Assembly (NCBI GenBank): GCA_964619055.1
Contig: CAZUDB010000019.1
Coordinates: 1-52,507 of the forward strand
From: CAYVUM01 sp964619055
GTDB taxonomy: Bacteria > Pseudomonadota > Alphaproteobacteria > Rhodospirillales > Defluviicoccaceae
Direction: 5' to 3'
Length of the DNA: 52,507 nucleotides
The translations under genes and the position numbers were made by a program. Under the pieces are notes generated by a model. The model did no database searches, was not told the DNA's origin, and saw nothing but the letters and a program-made list of their open reading frames with translations. Positions 1 through 8,238 of the stretch are shown here, piece after piece (position 1 is the stretch's first letter; every line of letters begins with the position of its first letter).

Positions 1-11
1 ACGATTGGGGA

Positions 12-33
12 CGCCGCCGATTGTTCGGCGGCG
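12..33. terminator. GC-rich hairpin after nhaA remnant
   Basis: A perfect 9-bp inverted repeat (CGCCGCCGA / TCGGCGGCG) encloses a 4-base loop, 9 bases beyond the stop codon of the leftward nhaA remnant. It has no clean T-tract on either side, so a rho-independent terminator is plausible but not proven. Confidence 0.4.
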
Positions 34-42
34 CTAAGCGCT

Positions 43-585
43 TTAAGAGTCTGACAGCGTTGGGTCTTCACTGGGACCGAAGCGGAGCACCAGAAAGCCG
101 CACACGGCCGATAACATCGATCCCATGATGGCGCCGAGGCGAACTGGAGCGTCGAAGTCGGCGTGTTCCCAGGCTAGGCCGCCGATGAACAGGCTCATGG
201 TAAAGCCAATACCGCATAGCATGCTGACCCCGTAAAGCTGAACCTGTTGGCACGCTCCGGCATCGGTGCGAGGCCAAGCGGATCATGAGGTGGAGGGCTC
301 CGAACACGCCGACCTGGACGCCTCCGGAAACTGGCGCTGGTATCGGCGGCCTGACGATGATTCCCTTTGCTCAGAACGACGTGTCAAGGGGGGGGATCGG
401 TGGCTGGACACCAACCAGGTTTCTGGGACTTCGAGGAGCGGTTGCGGGAGCTTTCGGCGCAGGGCGATCCCTTGGAGAAACTTTCGGCGACCGTGGACTT
501 CGAGATGTTCCGGGCAGATAATGACCAAGATAATGCCGCCCCAGGCTTCCGTGCTTAAGAAGTCTTCTTGTGCCTCGGATGCCAT
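43..585 (-). pseudogene. nhaA: Na+/H+ antiporter NhaA, disrupted remnant
   Basis: NhaA is an inner-membrane sodium/proton antiporter of about 390 residues; only the two ends survive here. The 5' end (585 down to about 522, minus strand) encodes MASEAQEDFLSTEAWGGIIL, which resembles the NhaA N-terminus (the xxFLxxEAxGGIxL pattern). The 3' end, from about 345 to the stop at 43-45, encodes VFGALHLMIRL, then GLAPMPERANR, then VQLYGVSMLCGIGFTMSLF in three different frames. This last stretch is the conserved C-terminal NhaA transmembrane region, so at least two frameshifts are present. Roughly 270 codons of the middle are gone, replaced by a transposase fragment on the opposite strand. The gene cannot make a working antiporter. 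The family call is firm from the C-terminal motif; the exact breakpoints near 345 and 520 are estimates. Confidence 0.8.
367..522 (+). mobile_element. IS5-type transposase N-terminal fragment
   Basis: Plus-strand translation gives QPGFWDFEERLRELSAQGDP followed by LEKLSATVDFEMFRAD. This is the start of IS5-group transposases (pattern: QxGFFDxxERxxxLSxxGDPLExLxxxVDFExFR). Only about 45 residues remain; the DDE catalytic domain and the right end are missing, and the reading frame runs straight into nhaA sequence at about 520. I cannot see clear terminal inverted repeats. The fragment sits exactly where the middle of nhaA is missing. This suggests insertion followed by a deletion that removed most of the element together with the nhaA core. 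Confidence 0.7.
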
Positions 586-781
586 TCATTCTTTTTCCTA
601 GATTTGGACGTGTCATCGACCAGTACAAGAACTGGCTAAATCGAAGTGACTTGCCGTTACCGCTCTCGCGATTAGCTTGGAAGTCCTTATAGGCATTGGG
701 AAATCCAGCGCAAAGCCGTAATCGGTTCGCGCACAGAGCAGCCCACTCCCGTCAGGCGGGACGGCAGTGTTCACTTAGTAA

Positions 782-1612
782 CTATCCGAGGATGTGGTAA
801 CCATTATCGATGTACATCGTGTCACCCGTAATCGGCTTCGCATAGTCCGAGGCAAGAAACGCTGTCGCCATTCCGACGTCCTCGATGGAGAGCCGATGGT
901 GCAAAGGTGAGCGATCGACGGCTTCGCGCATCAATTCGTCAAAGCGATCGATGCCGGACGCTGCGCGTGTCGCGATCGGTCCCGGCGAAATGGGATGCAC
1001 CCTAATGCCCTTTGGCCCCAACTCAAAAGCGATGTAGCGGGCGGAGGCTTCGAGAGCAGCCTTGGCGGGTCCCATGACGTTGTAGTGCTCGACCACCCGT
1101 TCCGCGCCGAAATAGCTCATGGTGAACATGGTGCCGCCGTCGGACATCAAGGGCTCGGCCAAGTGAGCCATTCGAATGAACGACCAGCATGAGACTTCCA
1201 TAGCCATCAGGAAACCCGCCCGCGAGCAGTCGGTCACTCGACCGTGGAGATCTTCTCGTGGCGCGAACGCGATGGAATGGAGGAGGATATCGAGCTTTCC
1301 CCATTCCTTGTCGATGGTCTCAAAGACCCCTTCCATCTGCCCTGGTTCCCGAACGTCACAAGGCATGTACAGAGGATCAGGCACGTCCAGGCGCTCCGCT
1401 AGAGGTGCCGTGAATTTCCGCGACTTTTCGTTCAGATAAGTCATGGCGACGGATGCCCCGAAGGCTCGAAACGCCAGTGCACATCCGTACGCGATCGATT
1501 GATTGTTGGCGATCCCAACCACGAGTGCTTTTTTCCCAGCAAGCGGATCCATTGGGTTGTCGCGCAGGTTCTCGAAAAACGTTTCCGCCGCTGTCATGTC
1601 CGCCATTGTCAT
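782..1612 (-). CDS. fabI: Enoyl-ACP reductase FabI (NADH)
   Basis: This 276-residue short-chain dehydrogenase of the FabI type catalyses the last reduction of each fatty-acid elongation cycle (trans-2-enoyl-ACP to acyl-ACP). The nucleotide-binding GIANNQSI lies at residues 33-40. The FabI catalytic arrangement Y-x6-K is present as Y177-NVMGPA-K184, with a further Tyr at 167. Length is slightly above the usual 255-270 because of an N-terminal extension. The chosen ATG has GAGGAG three bases upstream. It is the last gene of a leftward operon behind the MaoC-Pta fusion and ackA (39 bp gap to ackA), so it may serve a specialised acyl-reduction role rather than being the only housekeeping FabI. 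That last point is inference. Confidence 0.92.
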   Translation of the reverse strand: MTMADMTAAETFFENLRDNPMDPLAGKKALVVGIANNQSIAYGCALAFRAFGASVAMTYLNEKSRKFTAPLAERLDVPDPLYMPCDVREPGQMEGVFETIDKEWGKLDILLHSIAFAPREDLHGRVTDCSRAGFLMAMEVSCWSFIRMAHLAEPLMSDGGTMFTMSYFGAERVVEHYNVMGPAKAALEASARYIAFELGPKGIRVHPISPGPIATRAASGIDRFDELMREAVDRSPLHHRLSIEDVGMATAFLASDYAKPITGDTMYIDNGYHILG

Positions 1613-1651
1613 CCACTCCTCATCCGCATTCTCGGACGGAAGTCCCGCGCG

Positions 1652-2836
1652 TTATGCGAGGACCTGCGTCGTGTGAATGGCGATCATCCGTTCCTCATCC
1701 GTGGGGATAACCCAGGCGGAAACGGTACTATCGGACTTAGTGATCCGGGGGCCGCCGGACTCATTGGCACTCGGATCCAACTCGACCCCGAGCCACGCGG
1801 ATCGTTGACAAACCTTCGACCGAATTAGCGGAGAATTCTCCCCGATACCCGCTGTGAACACGATCGCATCGAGCCCCTCGGCGGCGGCGGCCAGGGCGCC
1901 AAGATGCTTGGCGATGTGATACACGAAGAACTCGATCGCCTCGGCAGCCTCGGGCGCGGGGCTTGCTTCCAGGTCGCGCATGTCATTGGAGATGCCGGAA
2001 ACACCGAGCAGCCCGGACTCCTTGTAAATCAGCGACTCGATCGCAGCCGCATCATAGCCGCGTGCCTCCATCAGGTAGAGGATCACGCCGGGGTCGAGGG
2101 CGCCCGTGCGGGTGCCCATGGGCAATCCGTCGACGCCGGAAAAGCCCATGCTGCTTTCCACGCTCTCCCCGTCGCGGATCGCGCACATGCTGACACCGCT
2201 GCCCAAATGTAGGACGACGGCCCGGCGCGTAGCGGGCGCAAACTCCGGCAAACGTCGAGCAATGTACTCATAGGAGAGGCCGTGGAAGCCATAGCGACGC
2301 ACGCCCTCCTCGTGGAAGCGTCGCGGAAGTGCGAATAGTTGGGCGAGCCGAGGCTGGGTGCGATGGAATGACGTGTCAAAGCAGGCTACTTGAGGCAAAT
2401 CGGGGTACTCATCTGCGACCGCCCGGATTGCAGACAGGTTGTGCGGAAGGTGGAGCGGAAAAAACGGCACCAGTGCCTCAATGCCGTTCAGAACGGTGTT
2501 GTCGATTCTGACCGGCAGGGGATAGTGCTGTCCGCCGAATACAACCCGATGGCCGGCAGCCACCACGCGAACATCCATTGCGTTGGTCTGAATCCATTCG
2601 ACGATAAAGCGGATTGCCTCGGCGTGGCGCAAAGACGTCTCGTCGGACCAGTCATGACTTGCCAACAAGTCCCCCGCCGCGGTCTTCACTCGGAATCGGG
2701 GCGAGGTCCGCAAGCCGTCAATCTGGCCGCCCCCGAGCAGCGCTAAGCCGCCGTCGCCCCCACCTGCGCTGATACCATAACCGGCAAACTTGATGCTCGA
2801 CGAGCCGGCATTGAGGACCAGAATTGCGTCCGTCAT
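1652..2836 (-). CDS. ackA: Acetate/propionate kinase AckA
   Basis: This 394-residue acyl-phosphate kinase converts acyl phosphate plus ADP to the carboxylate plus ATP, or the reverse. The ASKHA-fold signature NAGSSSIK follows the first residues. Other AckA blocks are visible: YGFHGLSYEYI, then HLGSGVSMCAI, then the MGTRTGALDPG region, and GIGEN near the C-terminus. Length is normal for the family (about 400). The start lies 5 bp after the stop of the MaoC-Pta fusion, with a purine-rich GAGTAGGGG before the ATG, so the two are almost certainly translationally linked. Together they form a phosphotransacylase-kinase couple (acyl-CoA to acyl phosphate to acid plus ATP). Whether acetate, propionate or butyrate is the preferred substrate cannot be told from the sequence. 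Confidence 0.92.
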   Translation of the reverse strand: MTDAILVLNAGSSSIKFAGYGISAGGGDGGLALLGGGQIDGLRTSPRFRVKTAAGDLLASHDWSDETSLRHAEAIRFIVEWIQTNAMDVRVVAAGHRVVFGGQHYPLPVRIDNTVLNGIEALVPFFPLHLPHNLSAIRAVADEYPDLPQVACFDTSFHRTQPRLAQLFALPRRFHEEGVRRYGFHGLSYEYIARRLPEFAPATRRAVVLHLGSGVSMCAIRDGESVESSMGFSGVDGLPMGTRTGALDPGVILYLMEARGYDAAAIESLIYKESGLLGVSGISNDMRDLEASPAPEAAEAIEFFVYHIAKHLGALAAAAEGLDAIVFTAGIGENSPLIRSKVCQRSAWLGVELDPSANESGGPRITKSDSTVSAWVIPTDEERMIAIHTTQVLA

Positions 2837-2841
2837 GGCCC

Positions 2842-4248
2842 CTACTCGGCGGCTTTGAGCATGGCAAGGCCCCGGCGTTGGGCATCCGCCACCAGAACGG
2901 CAAGGGCGGCAGACGCGAGGCGCGTGCGCGCGCCGTCGGCCCGGCTGGTTAGGATGATCGGCACGCGGGCGCCAACGAGCAGCCCCGCCGCATCTGCCTC
3001 GGCCATGAACGTGAGCTGTTTGGCCAGCATGTTGCCGGCCTCCAGGTCCGGAGCAACGAGTATGTCCGCACGGCCCGCCACGGGCGATGTGATGCCTTTT
3101 GTCTGGGCGGCCTGTTCATCGACCGCGTTATCGAATGCCAGCGGGCCGTCGAGGACGCCGCCTTTGATTTGACCGCGGTCCGCCATTTTGCATAGCGCTG
3201 CCGCATCCAAGGTCGCGGACATGGCCGGATTGATGGTCTCGACGGCGGCCAGGATCGCGACCTTCGGTTCGTGCAGGCCGACAGCGTGCGCCACTTCGAT
3301 GGCATTCTGGACGATGTCCCGCTTCACTAACAGGTCCGGCGCGATGTTGATGGCCGCATCAGTCAGGATGATGGGGCGAGCATACGTGGCGACGGATAAG
3401 GCAAAAACGTGACTAAGACGCCGCTCGGTTCGAAGCCCGGCATCCTTGCGCAACACCTCATGCAAGAGCTCGTCCGTATGCAAGCTGCCCTTCATGATCG
3501 TGCTGGCATCGCCCGAGCGCACTAGCCCGACGCCTAGCTCCGCCGCGTGGTGGCTATGGTCCGCGTCGATAACCTCGAACCCCGAGATATCCACGCCGGC
3601 CGCGTCCGCGGTTGCTTGGATCTTAGCGGCTGGGCCAATCAAGATCGGGCGGATCAGGTTTTTTTCTGCCGCCTGTAACGCACCTTCGAGCGCGTCCGTG
3701 CTGCACGGATGAACCACGGCGGTGTTCATGGGGTCCAGACCATCGCACATTGCGACGAGTTCCAAATAACGGTCCTCGTGCCGCAAATGAACGGTTGGGA
3801 GTTGTTCAATTCGCTGTCGAACACGTTGCTTCGGCGCCAAGACCAGCGCCGTTCCGCTCAATAACTGAGCGCCAGTGCGGTCGACGCATTGGCATTCAAG
3901 CAGGATGTGGCCGTCATCGCGCTTCTCGCTCACCGTCACCGTGGCTGTGACGTGCATGCCAACAGCGATCTTGCGATGGAATCGTATGTCTGTCGCCTTG
4001 ACGACGGAGCCAAGGCCCGGCAGCTTCATTCCGATCAGCGTCGAAAGCAGTGCCGCACCCCACATGCCGGTGGCACCTCCTTCTTCCAGCCTCGCCGCGT
4101 CGGCGTCAGCGTAGTTGAAGATCTGATTGAGGTTACCGGTGATTGCCGCCCAAGTTTCGATGTCGTCTTGACGTAGCTCACGGGAGACGCTGGCGGTATG
4201 GCCGACCGCGATATCTTCGTAGATCTTGTTTTCAAGGTATTGGCTCAT
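2842..4248 (-). CDS. MaoC-phosphotransacylase fusion (enoyl-CoA hydratase/Pta)
   Basis: This 468-residue two-domain protein has an N-terminal MaoC-like hot-dog domain (about residues 5-140; the FNYADAD and ATGMWGAALLS stretch is the R-hydratase-like region) followed by a phosphate acetyl/butyryltransferase domain (about 165-468). Typical Pta segments are IMKGSLHTDELLHEVL, then ITDAA-like LTDAAINIAP, and the C-terminal LEAGNMLAKQL. Such fusions are annotated as bifunctional enoyl-CoA hydratase/phosphate acetyltransferase in alphaproteobacteria. I placed the start at the ATG before SQYLENK (4248), which has AGGAAGG eight bases upstream. The frame stays open further upstream (to 4674), but that stretch lacks family similarity. 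It is the first gene of the operon with ackA and fabI. Its dual chemistry could link beta-oxidation or PHB intermediates to acyl phosphate. Confidence 0.88.
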   Translation of the reverse strand: MSQYLENKIYEDIAVGHTASVSRELRQDDIETWAAITGNLNQIFNYADADAARLEEGGATGMWGAALLSTLIGMKLPGLGSVVKATDIRFHRKIAVGMHVTATVTVSEKRDDGHILLECQCVDRTGAQLLSGTALVLAPKQRVRQRIEQLPTVHLRHEDRYLELVAMCDGLDPMNTAVVHPCSTDALEGALQAAEKNLIRPILIGPAAKIQATADAAGVDISGFEVIDADHSHHAAELGVGLVRSGDASTIMKGSLHTDELLHEVLRKDAGLRTERRLSHVFALSVATYARPIILTDAAINIAPDLLVKRDIVQNAIEVAHAVGLHEPKVAILAAVETINPAMSATLDAAALCKMADRGQIKGGVLDGPLAFDNAVDEQAAQTKGITSPVAGRADILVAPDLEAGNMLAKQLTFMAEADAAGLLVGARVPIILTSRADGARTRLASAALAVLVADAQRRGLAMLKAAE

Positions 4249-4461
4249 CCCACTACCTTCCTGCACTTGTGTGGCGTGGTCAGACTCGTCCATGAGCGCC
4301 ATTAGGTAACCCACGATCAAGCTCAACGATACCACGCGCATGCCGCAACCGCACCATTCGATTTTGCAACTGCGAGATGAGCGGCTAAGCGTCGTTGCGG
4401 TGCCGTCCCGCGTGGTTTGCTCGGCCGATCTGGCAATGCGTCCGAAACGTGGAGCGCCGTG

Positions 4462-5706
4462 ATGTCTGATCCGCTCGTGCGAGATCAATACGAGGGTCAT
4501 CCCTATCCGCCACGCAATCCCGCGGATGAAAAAAAGCGCCTGATAGTCGGTTCGCCGAGTCATTTGGACGAACTCAACCATTTTGTGTTCGCCGGTAGAC
4601 GTGACTTTTTGCGGCCGTTTCGCGCACTGGTTGCGGGTGGCGGAACCGGCGATGCAGTGATCATGCTGGCGCAACAGCTGAAAGATGCCGGCACGCCGAG
4701 CGAGGTTGTCTACACCGACATTTCCGTGCGCTCACGGGCAATTGCCGAGGCGCGGGCGCGAGTTCGGGGCCTCACCAACATCCGCTTTGAGTCGCGCTCA
4801 ATACTGGATCTGCCAGGAAGCGATCTCGGCCGCTTCGATTACATCGATTGCTGTGGGGTCCTCCACCATTTGGCGGAACCATCCGCCGGTTTAGACGCCT
4901 TGGTCGCGGTATTGGAGCCAGATGGCGGCATGGGCTTGATGCTGTACGGCGAACTCGGGCGCTCCGGCGTGTATCCCGTTCAGGACATGCTGCGGATCTT
5001 AGCGCCGGCGGACGCCGTGGCGGATAAGGAACGCTTGGCATGGACCCGGCGCCTGCTGAGCACATTGCCGGAATCGAACTTGCTTTGCCGCAATCCATTT
5101 GTTGCCGACCATCGGTCGGGCGATGACGCCTGTTTGTTCGACCTGTTTCTGCACGCGCAGGATCGGGCTTATCGCGTTCCCGAAATTCTCCATCTCGTGC
5201 GCGGCGCAAGGCTGCGGTTGCTCACGTTCCTGCCGACTGTCTTGTATGATCCGCGGCTCCATGTTCGAGACGAGCGGATGCGGGATCGCCTCAATGCGCT
5301 TTCACCCCAGGAGCGGATGGCCTTCGGGGAGCTCCTGTTGGGCAGCCTCCGCAAGCACACGTTCTACGTGGTCAAGGCCACCAATCCGGTGTCACCACCG
5401 GAGCCCGACGCTCCTAATGTCGTCCCGGTGCTGATCGACATGGACGGCGCTGTAATGGCCGATCGATTGTCCCCCGGGGCATCGCTGACGGTGACAATGG
5501 ATGGGGTAACGATCCGTTGCCCGTTACCGGATCTCAGTGGCGCAATCCTGCGCCGGGTCGACGGATCTCGAACAGTCCAGAGTATCCACGAGGCCGCTCA
5601 GGCGGACGGCATTGCCGTCACATGGGCTGACTTTTCTGATCAATTTCGCCGGCTTTACGAGGTGTTGAACAGTGTTGGCAAAATGGTGCTGAGGCTCAGA
5701 TCCTAG
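4462..5706 (+). CDS. Class I SAM methyltransferase with PqqD-like C-terminal domain
   Basis: This 414-residue protein is divergent from the MaoC-Pta operon. After a YEGHPYPPRNP motif near the N-terminus comes a Rossmann methyltransferase domain with the SAM motif I ALVAGGGTGDAVI (about residues 53-65). An acidic strand end VVYTDIS follows, then the motif IV/V region FDYIDCCGVLHHL (about 128-140). The last 95 residues form a separate small domain with the pattern LSGAILRRVDGSRTVQSIHE. This resembles PqqD-like or winged-helix peptide-recognition folds. Start: the ATG at 4462 has GGAG nearby; the frame opens 15 codons earlier without family-like sequence. The methyl acceptor is unknown. The C-terminal domain hints at a protein or peptide substrate, but this is inference. 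Confidence 0.75.
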   Translation: MSDPLVRDQYEGHPYPPRNPADEKKRLIVGSPSHLDELNHFVFAGRRDFLRPFRALVAGGGTGDAVIMLAQQLKDAGTPSEVVYTDISVRSRAIAEARARVRGLTNIRFESRSILDLPGSDLGRFDYIDCCGVLHHLAEPSAGLDALVAVLEPDGGMGLMLYGELGRSGVYPVQDMLRILAPADAVADKERLAWTRRLLSTLPESNLLCRNPFVADHRSGDDACLFDLFLHAQDRAYRVPEILHLVRGARLRLLTFLPTVLYDPRLHVRDERMRDRLNALSPQERMAFGELLLGSLRKHTFYVVKATNPVSPPEPDAPNVVPVLIDMDGAVMADRLSPGASLTVTMDGVTIRCPLPDLSGAILRRVDGSRTVQSIHEAAQADGIAVTWADFSDQFRRLYEVLNSVGKMVLRLRS

Positions 5707-5754
5707 GAGGACCTTGGCCGGTCGATGGGCCGCGGCTGCGTTTGGGTCAGTCCG

Positions 5755-6963
5755 CTAGGCGACCGCCTCAGCAGGTCGCAGCGGTCTGTCCGCGATCGGG
5801 ACATGCAAGGCGGCGGCGGCAAGACCAAGCACGATTGAACCAATCCAGATGGCATCATAGGACCCGGTGGCGTCAAACACGAACCCGCCGAGCCAGACGC
5901 CCAGAAAACTCCCGAGTTGGTGGCTCAAGAACACGACCCCGAACAGGGTGGACATGTATCGCACGCCAAAAATCTGGGCGACCAGGCCACTGGTGAGAGG
6001 CACGGTGCCGAGCCATAGCAGGCCGATGGCTGCGGCGAACAAAAGTACGACAAGCTCGGTTTTCGGAAGGATCAGGAATATGGCGATGACAAGTGCACGA
6101 ACGGCATAGAACGTCGCCAGTAGGTACTTTTTGGAGTATCGACCGCCAAGCGCGCCGGCTCCCCACGTACCGATCACATTGAACAAACCGATCAGTGCCA
6201 GCGCCGCCCCGCCGAGGGATGCGTCGAGGCCAATATCTGTTAGATAAGATGGTAAATGAACGGCGATGAACACGACCTGGAAGCCGCAAACGAAAAAGCC
6301 GGCCGTCAGATACCAGTAGCCGGGATGGCGGCCGGCTTCGCCGAGAGCTTGGCTGAGGCTTTGCTCGACTGGGGCATGCTGACTGCGGCTGCTTGCCGAC
6401 CGGCTGCCCAGGAGCAACGCTAAAGGGGCCATCGAGGCTGCCAGAACCGCCAATGTGATCAATGCACCGTCCCAGCCCTGGGCTGTGATCAACTGTTGTC
6501 CGATTGGTGCCATGATGAACTGGCCGAAGGAGCCGCCGGCACTGACGATACCGAGCGCCATACTCCGATGTTCGGGTGCGACAAGGCGGCCAACGGCACC
6601 AAGGACAACGGAAAAACTACAGCAACTCATGGCGAGCCCGATGAGAATGCCGCCGCCGAGGTTGAGCGACCAGGCTGACGTGGCCGAGGCCATCGTGAGC
6701 AGGCCGGCGATGTAGGCAACGGTACCAACCAGGATTACGCGGCCCGGACCCCATTTGTCGGAGACCATTCCCGTGAATGGCTGCAGCACGCCCCACAACA
6801 AATTCTGAACGGCAATCGCCAGCGCGAACGCTTCTCGGCCCGTTCCCAGGTCGATGCTCATAGGCGTGAGAAACAGCCCAAACGTCTGTCGGATGCCCAT
6901 GGCGAGCGAGAGTATGGTCGCACCACAGATGAGTGCGATCAGCGCGCCTGTGCCAAGTTTCAC
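5755..6963 (-). CDS. MFS transporter, 12 TM, monocarboxylate/OFA-like
   Basis: This 402-residue major facilitator has twelve predicted hydrophobic helices in two six-helix halves split by a polar loop of about 35 residues (SRSASSRSQHAPVEQS region). The helix-2/3 loop carries GMVSDKWGPGRV, the classic MFS loop signature. The IRQTFGLFLTPM segment after helix 1 is typical of oxalate/formate-antiporter and monocarboxylate-type carriers. I chose the GTG at 6963, which has AAGGA seven bases upstream. The frame can be extended to 7080, but the extra 39 residues are basic and not membrane-like. It stands convergent to the methyltransferase (48 bp between stop codons). The substrate is unknown; an organic acid is the best guess. 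Confidence 0.82.
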   Translation of the reverse strand: MKLGTGALIALICGATILSLAMGIRQTFGLFLTPMSIDLGTGREAFALAIAVQNLLWGVLQPFTGMVSDKWGPGRVILVGTVAYIAGLLTMASATSAWSLNLGGGILIGLAMSCCSFSVVLGAVGRLVAPEHRSMALGIVSAGGSFGQFIMAPIGQQLITAQGWDGALITLAVLAASMAPLALLLGSRSASSRSQHAPVEQSLSQALGEAGRHPGYWYLTAGFFVCGFQVVFIAVHLPSYLTDIGLDASLGGAALALIGLFNVIGTWGAGALGGRYSKKYLLATFYAVRALVIAIFLILPKTELVVLLFAAAIGLLWLGTVPLTSGLVAQIFGVRYMSTLFGVVFLSHQLGSFLGVWLGGFVFDATGSYDAIWIGSIVLGLAAAALHVPIADRPLRPAEAVA

Positions 6964-7185
6964 GCCGCTTTCCTTCCATGCCGTTACCGGGCCAGATGCA
7001 CGTGAAGTTGCGTCAAGTGTCCGGCGGACCACTATGGCATGGATGGAAAGCGGCCAAAACCGCTGAAGCCCCACAAGCAAGGGGCCTAACAGCGAATGCT
7101 GGTTTGTGGTCTCGCAGTGGGGGGAGATTGAGCGGAAATGGCCGAGTGGGACTGCAGCGCAGTCCCACTCGATACGTCTTGCTGA

Positions 7186-7902
7186 CTATTGGCGATGGCG
7201 GATGCCGAAGCCCAGCAGAGCGAGACCGAAGCCCGCAAAGGCAAGGGACGCGGGGCCAGCGATTGCCGGTGGGTCGCTCGGCGGGGATGAGATGGTGAAG
7301 TCGATGCCGGCGCTGTCGGCACCCTTGCCATAGGTGCCATTGAAGAGGATCGAGAACTCCTGGTCTTGGACATAGACGCTACCCGCGTCAGAGGTGGTGA
7401 CCAGGCCGACGACGAAGAGGGTGAAACCGTTCTGTGTGCCCATTCCGTCCGGTATCACCAAATCAGCAACTGGCGTGTCGGTAATCGTGAACGTCATGGT
7501 GCCCGTCTGCACGCCGCCCTCACCATTGGTGGGCATGCTCACACCTGCCCGGTCGTAAGACAGCGTGAACGATTTACCGTTGTTAAGAGCGCCTGCTTCA
7601 ACGAACAGCTCCAATCCCAACAGGCCACTGGAGGCGGGTGGGATCGCCGTATTCAGGCCTTCGAATTCTCTTTGGCCACCCGTGATGGCGAGCGCTTCCA
7701 TGGTGAAGGTGAAGGACGGAGGGGCAGTGACATCGCCCGGAGTGTCGGCGTTCAGGTCATCGCTTGTGATAATGCCAAGAACGCTCGCGGTCGCGGCTAG
7801 GCCGGGATCGGCAAAGTTGACGGGCAATGCCTGGGCGACGCTTGTCACCGCAAACAGGCCGGCCACGGCCGTGACAGCGGCAAAGGTGTTTGAGAGCTTC
7901 AT
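7186..7902 (-). CDS. Secreted protein with PEP-CTERM-like tail (paralogue 1)
   Basis: This 238-residue exported protein has a signal peptide at residues 1-25 (cleavage expected after AQA) and a mature start LPVNFADPG. The body is rich in small and polar residues and beta-strand-like, with a block EAGALNNGKSFTLSYDR shared with the next gene. The C-terminus is a short Gly/Ala/Leu hydrophobic helix (LAFAGFGLALLGFG) followed by IRHRQ. This is the layout of PEP-CTERM sorting signals, although the Pro-Glu-Pro is replaced by GPAS. Known family: such proteins are anchored and processed by exosortase and exported in exopolysaccharide-making bacteria. About 45% of positions look identical to paralogue 2 by eye. 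It has its own sigma-54-type promoter and upstream elements (separate entries). Function is unknown; surface or biofilm matrix is inferred. Confidence 0.75.
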   Translation of the reverse strand: MKLSNTFAAVTAVAGLFAVTSVAQALPVNFADPGLAATASVLGIITSDDLNADTPGDVTAPPSFTFTMEALAITGGQREFEGLNTAIPPASSGLLGLELFVEAGALNNGKSFTLSYDRAGVSMPTNGEGGVQTGTMTFTITDTPVADLVIPDGMGTQNGFTLFVVGLVTTSDAGSVYVQDQEFSILFNGTYGKGADSAGIDFTISSPPSDPPAIAGPASLAFAGFGLALLGFGIRHRQ

Positions 7903-8010
7903 CGTGGTCTCCTATGTGGGCCTCATCGGTCCAATGCTGGTGACGGTTGCAGCCGCCGGTCGCTTATGAGCGTCAGGTTCGGGGTATCCGCCGGTCTTGG
8001 CGGTCACGAT

Positions 8011-8025
8011 GCAAGCTTGATGCCA
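8011..8025 (-). promoter_or_regulatory. Sigma-54-type -24/-12 promoter of paralogue 1
   Basis: Read on the minus strand the site is TGGCATCAAGCTTGC followed by A. It matches the RpoN consensus TGGCAC-N5-TTGCW with one mismatch, and GG and GC are separated by exactly 10 bases. The predicted transcript start is near 8000, leaving about 100 nt of leader before the ATG at 7902. The equivalent site before paralogue 2 has the same TGGCAT variant. Confidence 0.65.
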
Positions 8026-8087
8026 GAGCAAAAAATTCTTTTTTTTCAGATGAGTAACTTCCGCAGCCCGCCGGCTGGGCGAAAAAG

Positions 8088-8106
8088 TTGTAAGAAATCT
8101 TGTCAC
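8088..8106. promoter_or_regulatory. Upstream element A (TGTAA-N7-TGwCAC)
   Basis: The plus-strand sequence TTGTAAGAAATCTTGTCAC aligns over 19 bases with element C at 9334-9352 (16 of 19 identical). It lies 62 bp upstream of the -24 site of paralogue 1; element C lies 63 bp upstream of its own -24 site. It is flanked by an 8-bp inverted repeat, AAAGTTGT (8084-8091) and ACAACTTT (8107-8114). The position suits an enhancer-binding activator site for sigma-54. Confidence 0.55.
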
Positions 8107-8146
8107 ACAACTTTACTGCGGGGGCTGTCAGCGATCCCGATTCGCG

Positions 8147-8218
8147 TGTAAGTCCCTGACACAGTGTGTCTTTTTTTTGGACTCATCTCAAAAATGCGGC
8201 TGTAAAAAATGCTGACAC
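8147..8218. promoter_or_regulatory. Upstream element B and a shorter variant
   Basis: Element B, CTGTAAAAAATGCTGACAC, occupies 8200-8218 and matches element C in 17 of 19 positions. A shortened copy, TGTAA-N5-TGACAC, is at 8147-8162 and overlaps a small palindrome GACACAGTGTGTC (8158-8170) followed by eight T. Element B lies 112 bp beyond element A, giving paired upstream sites for paralogue 1. Confidence 0.5.
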
Positions 8219-8238
8219 TTGGGCATGTTTACAGTCAC

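Noticed and set aside
4249..4674. Open frame extending the MaoC-Pta fusion upstream by 142 codons
   Set aside because: No ribosome-binding site, no family similarity, and it overlaps the start of the divergent methyltransferase; the internal ATG at 4248 has a good AGGAAGG.
8158..8178. Palindrome GACACAGTGTGTC followed by eight T as a rho-independent terminator
   Set aside because: The stem is only 5 bp with a 3-base loop, no gene on the plus strand ends before it, and its left part is better explained as a copy of the TGTAA/TGACAC element.
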